Below, piece after piece: positions 17,125 to 25,534 of a stretch of DNA of 64,000 nucleotides. The translations under genes and the position numbers were made by a program. The stretch's first letter is position 1, and every line of letters begins with the position of its first letter. Below the pieces are notes generated by a model that was not told where the DNA came from, did not search any database, and saw nothing but the letters and a program-made list of their open reading frames with translations. Source of the DNA: DASXUX01 sp036504595 (GTDB lineage: Bacteria > Planctomycetota > SZUA-567 > H5-PLA8); contig DASXUX010000109.1 in NCBI GenBank assembly GCA_036504595.1, positions 241,565 through 305,564 on the forward strand. Reading direction: 5' to 3'.

Positions 17125-18276
17125 CTAGTGCGAAAGAATAGTCATCTTCATACAGGCGTAACGGAGCATGGACGCCTGTTTTTCGAGCGTGCTGACCTCC
17201 GGCGTAATCAGTTTTTCCGCATCGATACGCAAGAAAAGCTGTTCGCAGCGAATGAACTCCTCGAGCGCGCTGGCGACGTTCTTCTGGTTGCCTTCCGAAC
17301 CGGGCGTGGCGTTTTTGTAGAACTCCTTGCCCTTGGCGAAGGTGTCCTTCAAGGCTTGCACCAGACCGGCCTTGGCGACTTTCTTCGCGTCTTCGGTCGC
17401 GGTTTTCTCGATGGCATCGACATCCACGGCCGGCGCTTGCACGACGACCGGCGCAGTGGAGACGCTGCCGGAGGACGGCGGCGGCTTGGTCGCGGTGGCT
17501 TTCTTTGCCTTGGCGGCCTGCTCCTTCAGTTGCTTCTTGGCTTCGGCGACCTGCGCGTCGATGTTCTTGGGCGGGGCGAAATTGTTGGCCAGAAGCTGCT
17601 CGGCTTCCTTCGCGGCGGCGGTGCCTCCGTGCTTGGAAACAATGTCCTGAGCCATCTTGGTGGCGTCATCGAATTTGCCGATGCCCACGTCATAGAACAC
17701 TTCGGCCAGCATCGCTCCAGCAAGGCGCGCTTTGATCGGATCGCCGCGGGCGGCGAGTGCTTTTTCTGCTTTGTCGAGACCTTCTTTGGCTTTTTCGTGT
17801 GTGGGTTTGAGCGCCACGATGGAGGCGTATGCCGAGCGCGCGGTTTCGAGTTGCTCGTTTTCGAGCGCTTCATCGGCCAGCGGCAAGAGCTTGTCGATCA
17901 GCTTGTTGTCGGCGGCGGTCAACGCGACAGCTCCGCCGCCAAGTTTTTCGGCGGCCGCTTGAGCTTTGCTGGCCAAGGCGTTGTCCTTCTCCTTCTTGGC
18001 CAGTTCGGCGGCCGTCTGGTAGTTTTTGAATGCGTCCTTGGACTGGCGCAACTGTTCCTGGATTTGCGCGAGCTTGAAATAGACGGCCGGGCAGGTGGAG
18101 TCTTCGCCCAGGGCGCGCTTGCACATATCCGCGGCTTTGGCGTTTTCACCGGCCGTGACCAGAGCTTCCGCGCCGGTCAGGAACGCCATCGCTTTGTCGC
18201 GATCACCTTTTTCACCTGCTTGAGCGCAGCCCAGCAGCAGCGCCGCTACAACCAGAAGAGCATTCAGTCGACACAT
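17125..18276 (-). CDS. TPR-repeat lipoprotein
   Basis: The 383-residue product has a signal sequence with lipobox-like LLGC at residues 14-17, TPR repeats (KAADMCKRALGEDSTCPAVYFKL and later SAYASIVALKPTHEKAKEGL), a Lys/Ala/Pro linker around residues 240-275 and a final helical domain. TPR proteins scaffold protein complexes. AGGAG lies ten bases before the ATG. It is the first gene of a minus-strand pair with the TPR protein at 15903-17042. No specific function could be assigned. Confidence 0.8.
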   Translation of the reverse strand: MCRLNALLVVAALLLGCAQAGEKGDRDKAMAFLTGAEALVTAGENAKAADMCKRALGEDSTCPAVYFKLAQIQEQLRQSKDAFKNYQTAAELAKKEKDNALASKAQAAAEKLGGGAVALTAADNKLIDKLLPLADEALENEQLETARSAYASIVALKPTHEKAKEGLDKAEKALAARGDPIKARLAGAMLAEVFYDVGIGKFDDATKMAQDIVSKHGGTAAAKEAEQLLANNFAPPKNIDAQVAEAKKQLKEQAAKAKKATATKPPPSSGSVSTAPVVVQAPAVDVDAIEKTATEDAKKVAKAGLVQALKDTFAKGKEFYKNATPGSEGNQKNVASALEEFIRCEQLFLRIDAEKLITPEVSTLEKQASMLRYACMKMTILSH

Positions 18277-18493
18277 CGTTTGCGATTCTCCTGCCTTTCC
18301 AAAGTCTTATGGCCACATATATTAACACCGCTTCAGCCCTGTAGAACAACCCCAGCAAAGCGTCTTCAACTTGTCAGGCCGATGGCAACAAGTGGTTAGA
18401 CGCGATTGGACGCGAAAAGATTCGTAAATTCTCTGTAAAACTGCACGAGTGCAGTTTCCGGCCGATAGCTAATGCTTTGGCGCGCGAAGGTTT

Positions 18494-19498
18494 TTACCCC
18501 ATCCGCTCCAGCATTTCTTGTTGCACCTGATACTGCACCGGCTTGCCTGCAAAGAACGCCTGCAATTCGCGGAATGCTTGCGCGCCGAGGTAAAGTCGAG
18601 CTCGCCCAATGGAACCGGTGATGTGCGGCGTCAGCGTCAAATTCGGGCAAGTGTAAAGCGGGCTGCCGGGCGGCGGTGGTTCGGGATCGGTGACGTCCAG
18701 GAACGCCCAGATGCGTTTCTTGCTGAGTTCCTGAACCAGAGCCTGTTCGTCCACGCACGAACCGCGCGCGGTGTTGATGAACGTCGCGCCGTCTTTCATC
18801 ATGGCGAGGCGCTGGGCGTTGACCATGTGCTTCGTCGCCGGAATGCTCGGCGCATGGCAGCTCACCACATCGCTGCGCTGGAACAATTCGTCGAGCTCCA
18901 CCTTTTCGGCGTTCAATGCGCGAGCCTGTTCTGCACTGACGAAGGGATCGTAGAGGAGTGCTTTGATGTCGAAGTGCGGCAGAAGTTTCAGCACGTGGCG
19001 GCCAACATGGCTGGCGGCGATGACGCCGACGGTGCAGCCGCGCGGGTCGTCGGCTTTGCGGTGAATGCCTTCGGGATTCGACCACTGGCCGGACTTTACG
19101 ATCGGCGCCAGTTCCATGATGTTTTTGCGGCCGATGATGATCAGCGCGAGCGTTGCGTGCGCGACATCGATGGCGATTTGCGCGGCGGCGCTGGTCACGA
19201 CGATTCCGCGTTCGAACAGCGCGGGGCTGACGAAGGCTTTCACGCTGCCGGCCGAATGCGCCACGATGCGCAGCCGGGGCGCTCCGGCCAGCACCTCGGC
19301 GCTCAAACACGGGCTGCCCCAACCGGTCATGCAGCCGTCGGCATTGCGGAGAAGCTGGGCAGCCTGCTCCGGCGTGACCTTGCCTTCAGCTTCGGGCGAA
19401 AGCAGTGTGAAGGCATCACGCATCTGGGCGCGCAGTTCCGGGCTGATGACCTGGCGTTGGACGTCCAGGCTGAAGGTCAGAGCGACAGTGGGTTTCAT
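18494..19498 (-). CDS. D-isomer-specific 2-hydroxyacid dehydrogenase
   Basis: The 334-residue product matches the NAD-dependent D-2-hydroxyacid dehydrogenase family (phosphoglycerate dehydrogenase, glyoxylate reductase). The nucleotide-binding segment is VGVIAASHVGR, a degenerate form of GxGxxG. The substrate-domain stretches are FINTARGSCVDEQAL (catalytic Arg), DVTDPEPPP (Glu) and LTPHITGS (catalytic His). AGAGGAAAG precedes the ATG. The substrate cannot be named. The enzyme stands alone among secreted-protein genes. A spacer of 368 bases with dispersed-repeat fragments follows upstream. Confidence 0.88.
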   Translation of the reverse strand: MKPTVALTFSLDVQRQVISPELRAQMRDAFTLLSPEAEGKVTPEQAAQLLRNADGCMTGWGSPCLSAEVLAGAPRLRIVAHSAGSVKAFVSPALFERGIVVTSAAAQIAIDVAHATLALIIIGRKNIMELAPIVKSGQWSNPEGIHRKADDPRGCTVGVIAASHVGRHVLKLLPHFDIKALLYDPFVSAEQARALNAEKVELDELFQRSDVVSCHAPSIPATKHMVNAQRLAMMKDGATFINTARGSCVDEQALVQELSKKRIWAFLDVTDPEPPPPGSPLYTCPNLTLTPHITGSIGRARLYLGAQAFRELQAFFAGKPVQYQVQQEMLERMG

Positions 19499-19866
19499 GT
19501 CTTTCCTCTTGTTATTCTAAGTTTTAACAAGCTTAGCCACACAGGATGGCGCGTCAAGCGTGACAGGTGAAACGGCAAAACTTCTTTGCCAGGACCAAGG
19601 ATGCTCACCTAGGTGGCCATGGCAGTGGTTAATTGGAAGGGACGAAACGAAGCGGAACCCCTGGAAGGCGCGTCGCCTAAAGATGAATGAAAGCTCCGAA
19701 CGGGGCGACCGACGGTAAACTTCATCTCCTCACACGGAACGTATACCTGTCCAAATCTGCACCTATGCAGCCTTCTCAGTCACACATCGATCTTCGAGAA
19801 TCCCACCCGCGTCAAAGTAGGGGCGCCGTCAGCATCCGCAATCTTGTAAGCACTCCGTCGGCCACC
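19499..19866. other. Spacer with degenerate repeat fragments
   Basis: No gene was recognised in this stretch between the dehydrogenase start and the end of the HEAT lipoprotein. It contains fragments such as cggaacccctggaaggcgcg, related to the AACCCCTGG repeat at 23566-23640, and a lone atccgcaatct heptamer pair near 19836. Confidence 0.4.
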
Positions 19867-21288
19867 CTACTTCCCGCTGATGCGCTTGACCGCCTCCTTC
19901 GCCGCCTCGCGAACCTTCGCGTCGGGGTCTTTCTCCGCAAGCTCCTTCAGTTGCGGCAAGGCCGCCGCAGCGGCTGGCCCAAGGCGTCCCAGAGCACTGG
20001 CCGCAGCTTTTCGTCTTTGGATAACGGCTTCCGCGGAGTCGGGCGTCGCGGCGACCGCCTGCTGCAGTTCCTTCAGCAGGTTCTGCAGCACCGGCGCGCC
20101 TTTCGCGCCGGCCCGGCCAACAGCCGCGCCAACTTCGTCGGCAACTTTCTCGTTTGTCAGCGCCTCTGCTACTCGGCTGATGATGTACTCGTGGATCTTC
20201 TCGCGCGAACTCAGGTCCGCAAGCTCCAGCGGCACTTCGTCCGGCGCCACGCCGGCATCGGCCAGATCCAGCAGCGTGTTTACCGCGCGCGCCACGTTCT
20301 GTCCCGCGTTGAGGAGCCCCACCGCGGCCATGCCGCGGAGCGCTTTGTCGTTCTCCTCCAAAGCCCCCAGCACCGTCTTTTGCCATGCCTGTGAAGGCTG
20401 CTGGCCTGGCTCCCGCAACGACAGCGAGAGCAGCAACAAAAATCGCGTGGTTCGATTGGCGCCGGGGTAAAGTTCGCACGCCTTGGCCTCCGCTTCAGGG
20501 ATGTAGAGGCACATCTGCCCGAGCATAAACGCGCTGAGCCCCTTTAACTGAACCAACGGTTTGGGCTGGTCTTTATTCTCGGCGTCCGGATGAAAATCCT
20601 TCCGAAGCTCCCCCACGTCTTTGCCTTGAAAGCGAGCCATGGCGGCGATGCCTTCATCTTCCGTGCGCACGCCGAAAAGTGCTGCGAGCTCCGGTACGTC
20701 AGCCACGTTGTAACGCCTGTAAGTTCGCCATGACTTGGTGGCCGCCTCGCCCTTCGTCTGAATCCACTCCCGGATCTTCTCCGGGGGCTCTGTCAGCATC
20801 GGCACGGTGCCTTCTTTGCCCTTCAATTTGCCGGAACTGATCTCTTGCTTGATCGCTTGCGCGTCCAGCCTTCGCATCGCCAGAAACGTGTTGTCCTTCA
20901 GCGTGTACGGGACCAGAACATAGCGCTTCTCCGGCTTCTCCAATTCCAGGCATAGCGAGCGCATCCCCGCGCCATCCGAACAAAACGCTTCGAATGCTTT
21001 GGCGTCTGCCCGTGAAGACTTCTCATCCAGACGGCATCCGCCCGGACAGCCGGGGCGAGGATCGCGCGTAATCTCAAAGATGGCAGGCAGTAACGGGGTG
21101 TCGAAAATCCGAAACTCCAAATCGTACCATATTCCGGCCAGCTTCTCGTCAAACTGGCTAAGCTTCGGGTCGAACACCGGCTCCCGCGACGACACGCTGT
21201 CGTCTTCGCACGAAGTCGCCACGACCAGCAGCACGCACGCCGCCAGCACGCGCACCGTCGCAATAGGGAACCGCCGTTGAGTGCTCAT
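19867..21288 (-). CDS. HEAT-repeat lipoprotein
   Basis: Read from ATG 21288 (preceded by AAGGGGGAG) the protein has 473 residues. Its signal sequence ends in VVATSC, a lipobox. An N-terminal domain of about 180 residues contains CPGGC and CLELE. HEAT-like helical repeats fill roughly residues 250-473, ending KELAEKDPDAKVREAAKEAVKRI, a typical HEAT helix pair. HEAT repeats are protein-binding scaffolds. It is probably anchored in the envelope. No partner is obvious in the neighbourhood. Confidence 0.78.
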   Translation of the reverse strand: MSTQRRFPIATVRVLAACVLLVVATSCEDDSVSSREPVFDPKLSQFDEKLAGIWYDLEFRIFDTPLLPAIFEITRDPRPGCPGGCRLDEKSSRADAKAFEAFCSDGAGMRSLCLELEKPEKRYVLVPYTLKDNTFLAMRRLDAQAIKQEISSGKLKGKEGTVPMLTEPPEKIREWIQTKGEAATKSWRTYRRYNVADVPELAALFGVRTEDEGIAAMARFQGKDVGELRKDFHPDAENKDQPKPLVQLKGLSAFMLGQMCLYIPEAEAKACELYPGANRTTRFLLLLSLSLREPGQQPSQAWQKTVLGALEENDKALRGMAAVGLLNAGQNVARAVNTLLDLADAGVAPDEVPLELADLSSREKIHEYIISRVAEALTNEKVADEVGAAVGRAGAKGAPVLQNLLKELQQAVAATPDSAEAVIQRRKAAASALGRLGPAAAAALPQLKELAEKDPDAKVREAAKEAVKRISGK

Positions 21289-21329
21289 AAACTCCCCCTT
21301 TCCGCCCAAGAGTTACTACTAGCGCCCCC

Positions 21330-21619
21330 CTTTAGCCATTAGTTTCTACACATGTCTTCGCAAGGTTCTCGCTGGTCTGTCCCGTAGGGACCAGATGAAT
21401 CTAGCCCAGCACTTCAGTGCACTTCAGTGCTGGGTATCTGGCGCCCTTCTGACCCCAGTCCCGTTAGGGACGGCTGGCGCAAGCGGGCCACGCGCTCAGC
21501 CGTCCCTATCGGACTCACATCAAGAAGACCGCTCAGCCACCCAGCACTTTAGTACTGGGCTGGGCTATTTTCACAGCGTCCCTGCTGGGACGAACATCTG
21601 TAGAAACGAATGGCTAAAG
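21330..21619. repeat. 290-bp element with 21-bp terminal inverted repeats and internal palindromes
   Basis: The ends 21330-21350 and 21599-21619 are inverted repeats with one mismatch in 21 (CTTTAGCCATT...TTTCTACA), extending imperfectly outward. Inside are palindromes of the cagcacTTcAGtgctggg type (21401-21432 and 21540-21560) and GTCCCNTAGGGAC-like boxes (21378-21391, 21461-21476, 21574-21592). It carries no coding frame of note. It resembles a MITE or REP-composite element. No target-site duplication was confirmed. Confidence 0.6.
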
Positions 21620-21695
21620 CCGGGGCGAGTGATCCGTATTGAACGCTTGCGGATTCTGAATTTACATCTGTGCCTGTGTCGAAGTCGTGCGCTGT

Positions 21696-23510
21696 TCATT
21701 TCACGGACGGAATAACCGATTTCAATATTTCCCGCCCAACTTCCTTCCCATTCACATTCAGCAAACATTCCGGCGAACTCGCCGCCGCTTCTCCGCCGTC
21801 GCGCACTTTGCGTTCGCTCTTCGTCGGATTGACGACGAGTTGCATCGTCCCTGCGCTCAGTTCAAGGATGTCCGCACCGGGTTTCGCGTGGACCGGCACC
21901 TCGCCGAAGCTCTTCCGGAACGCGCCGAAACTCTCATCGGTGATGCCTTCCGCTGCGCGAACAAAAAACGCCACCGTCCCGCGGCCTTCCGGCGCTTTCT
22001 CCGAAAGCACCCACGTCAAACGCGTTGCATTCTGCTTCACGCCGTCGTTGATCCAGTGCAGAGGCGCTTCTTTCCCGCTGCAATCAGTGGCCATCACGGG
22101 CCGCAGGCCGACGGCAACATCTTCAAACTGCAGAAAGATCGGTTTTCCTGTTGGAACCAACGTCTCCTTGCCCTCGGCCGGCTTGGTTGCGAGTTCCTCA
22201 CCAAACCAAACCTTCAGTTCTGCAGGCAGCACCAGATGCGCCAGCATCTTGTCGAACTCCACATCGATGTTGCCGGATTTCTTCTTCGCCGTGTTGTCCG
22301 ACGCAATCAGCAGTACGTCGGCGCCGCGCTGCACGCTCGTCAAGAACGGCGTGAGGTGGTGCGACTTCATGTGCCCGCCGCCGGTGACGGCTTTGTTCAC
22401 GCCGTACGGATCGCCGCGGCCATCCATGACGAAATTCATCACCACCATCTTCGGCCCGCCGGCAAAGTTGATCGTGAACGATTTGTCTTCGGGACAATAG
22501 CACGCGCCCGCCGACCCGACGGCCATTTTCTTGCCCATGTAATGCACGGACGTTTCCCACGCCTTGTCACCCCAGCGCTGACAGATCGTGCGCGGCAGTT
22601 CCTTGGCGAATTGTGTGAGCAGTTCGGCCGGCGGCGCCAGATAGGCGTAGGTGCGGAAGACGTTGTTGTCCTTGGCCGAACCGCTCACGAGTCCCAGCGG
22701 CCGCAGATGCACATCCAACATGCCGTGGCCGGTGAGATAGTCATAATCGCGGCTGTGCGCGCCGCCGAGGCGCTCGCACGGCGCAAACCAGTTGGCAGCG
22801 ATGTCCGTCCAGAGATAGCGCAGCGCCGTCTGCACTTTCGCCTTCGCCTGTTCATTTTTCGTGAACTTCGCCGTGAGATTGAGGCAATCCAGGTCCGTTC
22901 CATAGTAGGTCGTCGTGACATATTCGTGGATGCCATTTTTCCAGGTGTAGTTCAGCCACTCGTCCAGCGCCGCATAACCCTCTTTGGCAACGTCCGGACG
23001 TTCGGTGTTTTCGCCGATCAGGATCAGGTTCTGAACGTGCATCAGAAAAATGTTCGTGTAGCCCGGCTTCACGCCGCGGCGCTTGACCCCTTCCATCCCG
23101 AAGCGGATCAGTTCGTCCAGTTTCTCGCGCCCAGCCGCCGATAGCCCGTCCTTGTGAAACATCCAGATGAGGATGCCTTGCTGCATGCAAAACTCGGCCG
23201 CATTCAGATCGTCCGGGCCTTTGTCTTTCCAGTACCACTTGAAGTTGCCGTAAGTGCGGTTCTTGGGCTCGCGGTCCTGCATTTGAGTGGCCAGGTCGAG
23301 CACTTCGTCGATGCGCTCCGGGTGCCACTTCGCCGCCGCCGCATTCAGAGCGAAGCCGAACAGATCGCGGCAGCCCAGGTTGGGCTTGAGCTCCTTGATC
23401 CCCTTGTACCACTTCTCCAGCCACGCCGAGACCTCCGCGTCGCCCTCCGCCGCGCTGGCCGCGAACGCCAGAGCCATCAATGAAAGAACAAAGACCGAGA
23501 AAGTTCGCAT
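21696..23510 (-). CDS. Large secreted protein, possibly alpha/alpha-toroid polysaccharide-active
   Basis: The 604-residue product has a signal peptide (MRTFSVFVLSLMALAFAASA) and a strong Shine-Dalgarno (GGAGG). Its first 320 residues are helical with many Trp/Tyr and phrases such as NGIHEYVTTTYYG, HSRDYDYLTGHGMLD and NLILIGENTERP, reminiscent of the alpha/alpha-toroid fold of heparinase-like lyases. The second half looks beta-rich. This assignment is inference from composition and order; no catalytic motif was matched with certainty. It stands alone, bounded by the 290-bp repeat element and an AACCCCTGG repeat spacer. Confidence 0.7.
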   Translation of the reverse strand: MRTFSVFVLSLMALAFAASAAEGDAEVSAWLEKWYKGIKELKPNLGCRDLFGFALNAAAAKWHPERIDEVLDLATQMQDREPKNRTYGNFKWYWKDKGPDDLNAAEFCMQQGILIWMFHKDGLSAAGREKLDELIRFGMEGVKRRGVKPGYTNIFLMHVQNLILIGENTERPDVAKEGYAALDEWLNYTWKNGIHEYVTTTYYGTDLDCLNLTAKFTKNEQAKAKVQTALRYLWTDIAANWFAPCERLGGAHSRDYDYLTGHGMLDVHLRPLGLVSGSAKDNNVFRTYAYLAPPAELLTQFAKELPRTICQRWGDKAWETSVHYMGKKMAVGSAGACYCPEDKSFTINFAGGPKMVVMNFVMDGRGDPYGVNKAVTGGGHMKSHHLTPFLTSVQRGADVLLIASDNTAKKKSGNIDVEFDKMLAHLVLPAELKVWFGEELATKPAEGKETLVPTGKPIFLQFEDVAVGLRPVMATDCSGKEAPLHWINDGVKQNATRLTWVLSEKAPEGRGTVAFFVRAAEGITDESFGAFRKSFGEVPVHAKPGADILELSAGTMQLVVNPTKSERKVRDGGEAAASSPECLLNVNGKEVGREILKSVIPSVK

Positions 23511-23565
23511 GAATCCTCCATCGTGTTGTTACTTGCCCCGAATGGGGCAACACGTCAATAGCCAG

Positions 23566-23640
23566 GGGTGGAGCGAAGCGCAACCCCTGGGCAACGGCCC
23601 CCCGCGAGTGTAAGCCCTGGAAGGGCGCCCGAAACGTCGG
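23566..23640. repeat. AACCCCTGG-type palindromic repeat spacer
   Basis: The phrase aggggtggagcgaagcgcaacccct forms a hairpin (AGGGGTKGAGC / GCGCAACCCCT) and is followed by gccctggaagggcgcc. A related fragment lies at 19655-19675. Confidence 0.5.
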
Positions 23641-24492
23641 CTACGGCTTCTGCAACCCCAACCGCTCCACCTTCGCCGCAAATTCGTCCCGTTCGCGATC
23701 CGTGGCCCTTTCGGCCAGCGGCTTGTGCTCTCGAATGGCTTCCACTTCCAGAGCCGTCAGGTTCATGCAGCCCACCTGGAAATCTTCGAACGCTTCGAAC
23801 GTGTACGGTGCCAGCGGCGCGCACAGGTCGTGAGCGGCTTGAGCGAAATCGCGGATCTCCTTCTGCGCGTGCGGGTCCATGCGCAGGCCCAAAAAGCCCA
23901 GCAGATTGCGCAGGTCGATCTCCCAATACCATTCGGTGTACGTCGAAAGCGGCAGGTTGATTCGCGCCACTTCGCGCCCGATCCCCGCCTGCTCATGCTT
24001 CTGGTACTGCTCAAACGCCTCTGCGGCGAACTCGCGCGTGTAGTTGATGAATGCCTCGGCGGTTTCGACCTCAACCATTCCCTCGGAGCCCTGCTTGTTG
24101 TTCTTGGACTGCTTGCGGACGTTCTGCACGTCCGGCACAAAGAACCGGTCTTTGGGCTGCTTGTAACGCATGGAGTATTCATTTATTGAAGCGGTGCGGT
24201 GGCGGATGAGCTGCCGCGCGACAAAGATCGGCAGCGACATGTAGAACTTCACATCCACCATTTCGAACGGTGTGCCGTGATGATGCCGCATCAGGTAGCG
24301 GATCAGCCCGCGGTTCGTCGCCTCGCTGGCCTTCTTCGCATCGCTGCCGTACGAAACACGAGCGGCCTGGCAGACGGCGTGATCAAAGCTCTCGCCCGCC
24401 TCGACCAGCCGCGGCATGCAGTCCACCAGTCGCACGATGCCATGTTCGCCGACGCGAATTTCGCGCTTTTGTCCCTCTAGAATATCGATCAT
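23641..24492 (-). CDS. thyX: FAD-dependent thymidylate synthase
   Basis: The 283-residue product carries the ThyX signature RHRTASINEYSMRY, matching RHRxxSxNExSxR. ThyX makes dTMP from dUMP using methylenetetrahydrofolate and FADH2. An early YMSLPIFVARQLIRHR segment and a C-terminal LRMDPHAQKEIRDFA segment fit the family, and the length is typical. AAGGAG precedes the ATG. It diverges from the phosphatidyltransferase gene across a heptamer-repeat spacer. No thyA was seen in the window. Confidence 0.96.
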   Translation of the reverse strand: MIDILEGQKREIRVGEHGIVRLVDCMPRLVEAGESFDHAVCQAARVSYGSDAKKASEATNRGLIRYLMRHHHGTPFEMVDVKFYMSLPIFVARQLIRHRTASINEYSMRYKQPKDRFFVPDVQNVRKQSKNNKQGSEGMVEVETAEAFINYTREFAAEAFEQYQKHEQAGIGREVARINLPLSTYTEWYWEIDLRNLLGFLGLRMDPHAQKEIRDFAQAAHDLCAPLAPYTFEAFEDFQVGCMNLTALEVEAIREHKPLAERATDRERDEFAAKVERLGLQKP

Positions 24493-24512
24493 CAGCCAGC
24501 TCCTTGAAAATC

Positions 24513-24694
24513 TGAAGTCTGGAGTCTAAGAGTCTGGAGTCTGGAGTCTAGAGTTCTTGCCGGATTTGGGCTTTGCTGTTGACTCCAGACTCGCAGACTC
24601 CAGACTCTAGGCTCGACGTTTTGAAAATCTGAAGTCTTGCGGATTTAGCCTCTGCTGTTGACTCCAGACTCCCAGACTCCAGACTCTAGACTCA
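24513..24694. repeat. Long (GACTCCA)n / (GTCTGGA)n heptamer region
   Basis: Several runs of GTCTGGA followed by inverted GACTCCA runs fill the spacer between thyX and the phosphatidyltransferase. The segments caaaatctgaagtct and gctgttgactccagactc occur twice, so part of the spacer is duplicated. The inverted runs could form long hairpins. Confidence 0.75.
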
Positions 24695-24696
24695 TC

Positions 24697-25341
24697 ATGC
24701 AAATGTCTTGGCCGAACATCCTGACGCTTTTCCGATTGGGCTCTGCGCCCATTTTTCTGGCGCTGTTTATTGGCTCGGGACGCGACGGTTTTCTGGACGG
24801 AATGTTGACGTCGCAGCAAGGACTGTGGGCGTGCCTGGTCGTTGCCTCGCTCAGTGAACTATCCGATGTCCTCGATGGTTACCTCGCGCGGAAGCTCAAC
24901 CAGGTCAGCAACTTCGGCAAGCTGCTGGACCCCTACGCCGACTCCACGTTTCGCTTGAGCTGCTACTTCGCATTCGCCAGCCACGCACACGGGAAGTGGA
25001 TTCCCCTCTGGATGGTGATGATCTTGTTCTACCGCGATCTGCTGGTCACGGTGATCCGCACCTTTGGCGTAGAACGCGGCGTCTTCGTGCATGCGCGGTC
25101 GAGCGGCAAGATTAAAGCCATAGCGCAGGGCACCGTGGTTTTCATCACGCTGGCCGTGGCGATTCACTTCGGTGAAGAGTACGTCTCGTATCAGTCCGCG
25201 CTCCCCCGTTCGGAAGTTAGCTCTCTGGCCCGCACGCTGATGTGGGTGGTCACCGCCGTGACGTTCTGGTCTGCCATCGACTACCTGTGGGGCAACAAGC
25301 ACCTCTTCAGCCCCCAGAATTCAGTCGGCCCGCAAAGTTAG
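24697..25341 (+). CDS. CDP-alcohol phosphatidyltransferase (PgsA-like)
   Basis: Read from ATG 24697 the protein has 214 residues. The family motif DGxxAR-x8-GxxxDxxxD is intact in DGYLARKLNQVSNFGKLLDP. Five to six membrane segments are visible. The enzyme transfers a phosphatidyl group from CDP-diacylglycerol to an alcohol, most likely glycerol-3-phosphate, giving the precursor of phosphatidylglycerol. The frame extends 13 codons upstream to 24658, but those codons are CCAGACT heptamers, so the later ATG (MQMSWPNILT, the usual family start) is preferred. Confidence 0.9.
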   Translation: MQMSWPNILTLFRLGSAPIFLALFIGSGRDGFLDGMLTSQQGLWACLVVASLSELSDVLDGYLARKLNQVSNFGKLLDPYADSTFRLSCYFAFASHAHGKWIPLWMVMILFYRDLLVTVIRTFGVERGVFVHARSSGKIKAIAQGTVVFITLAVAIHFGEEYVSYQSALPRSEVSSLARTLMWVVTAVTFWSAIDYLWGNKHLFSPQNSVGPQS

Positions 25342-25345
25342 GTAG

Positions 25346-25371
25346 GTAGCGCCGGCCTCCGTACCGGCCGG
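25346..25371. repeat. GCCGGCCTCCGTACCGGC palindromic repeat
   Basis: This copy of the GTAGCGCCGGCCTCCG family lies just after the phosphatidyltransferase stop. GGTCGTCT heptamer-like repeats follow at 25373-25395. Confidence 0.65.
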
Positions 25372-25534
25372 AAAGTGGTGGTCTGGTCGTCTGGTCGACT
25401 TCAGCCACCAGTCGCAGTCTTAAACACCAGTCACCTGTCCACCCAGCCACCAGTCCTGTTGCTTTTTGACCACTCTGTGCGAACATGGACTCACGTGCTC
25501 GTTTTGACTCTCTCACCCCTGTTGGGTTTTGCCT

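Noticed and set aside
21330..21619. Insertion sequence
   Set aside because: It has terminal repeats but no transposase frame and is only 290 bp.
24658..24696. Upstream start of the phosphatidyltransferase at 24658
   Set aside because: The extra codons are CCAGACT heptamer repeats and the family start MxWPNILT follows at 24697.
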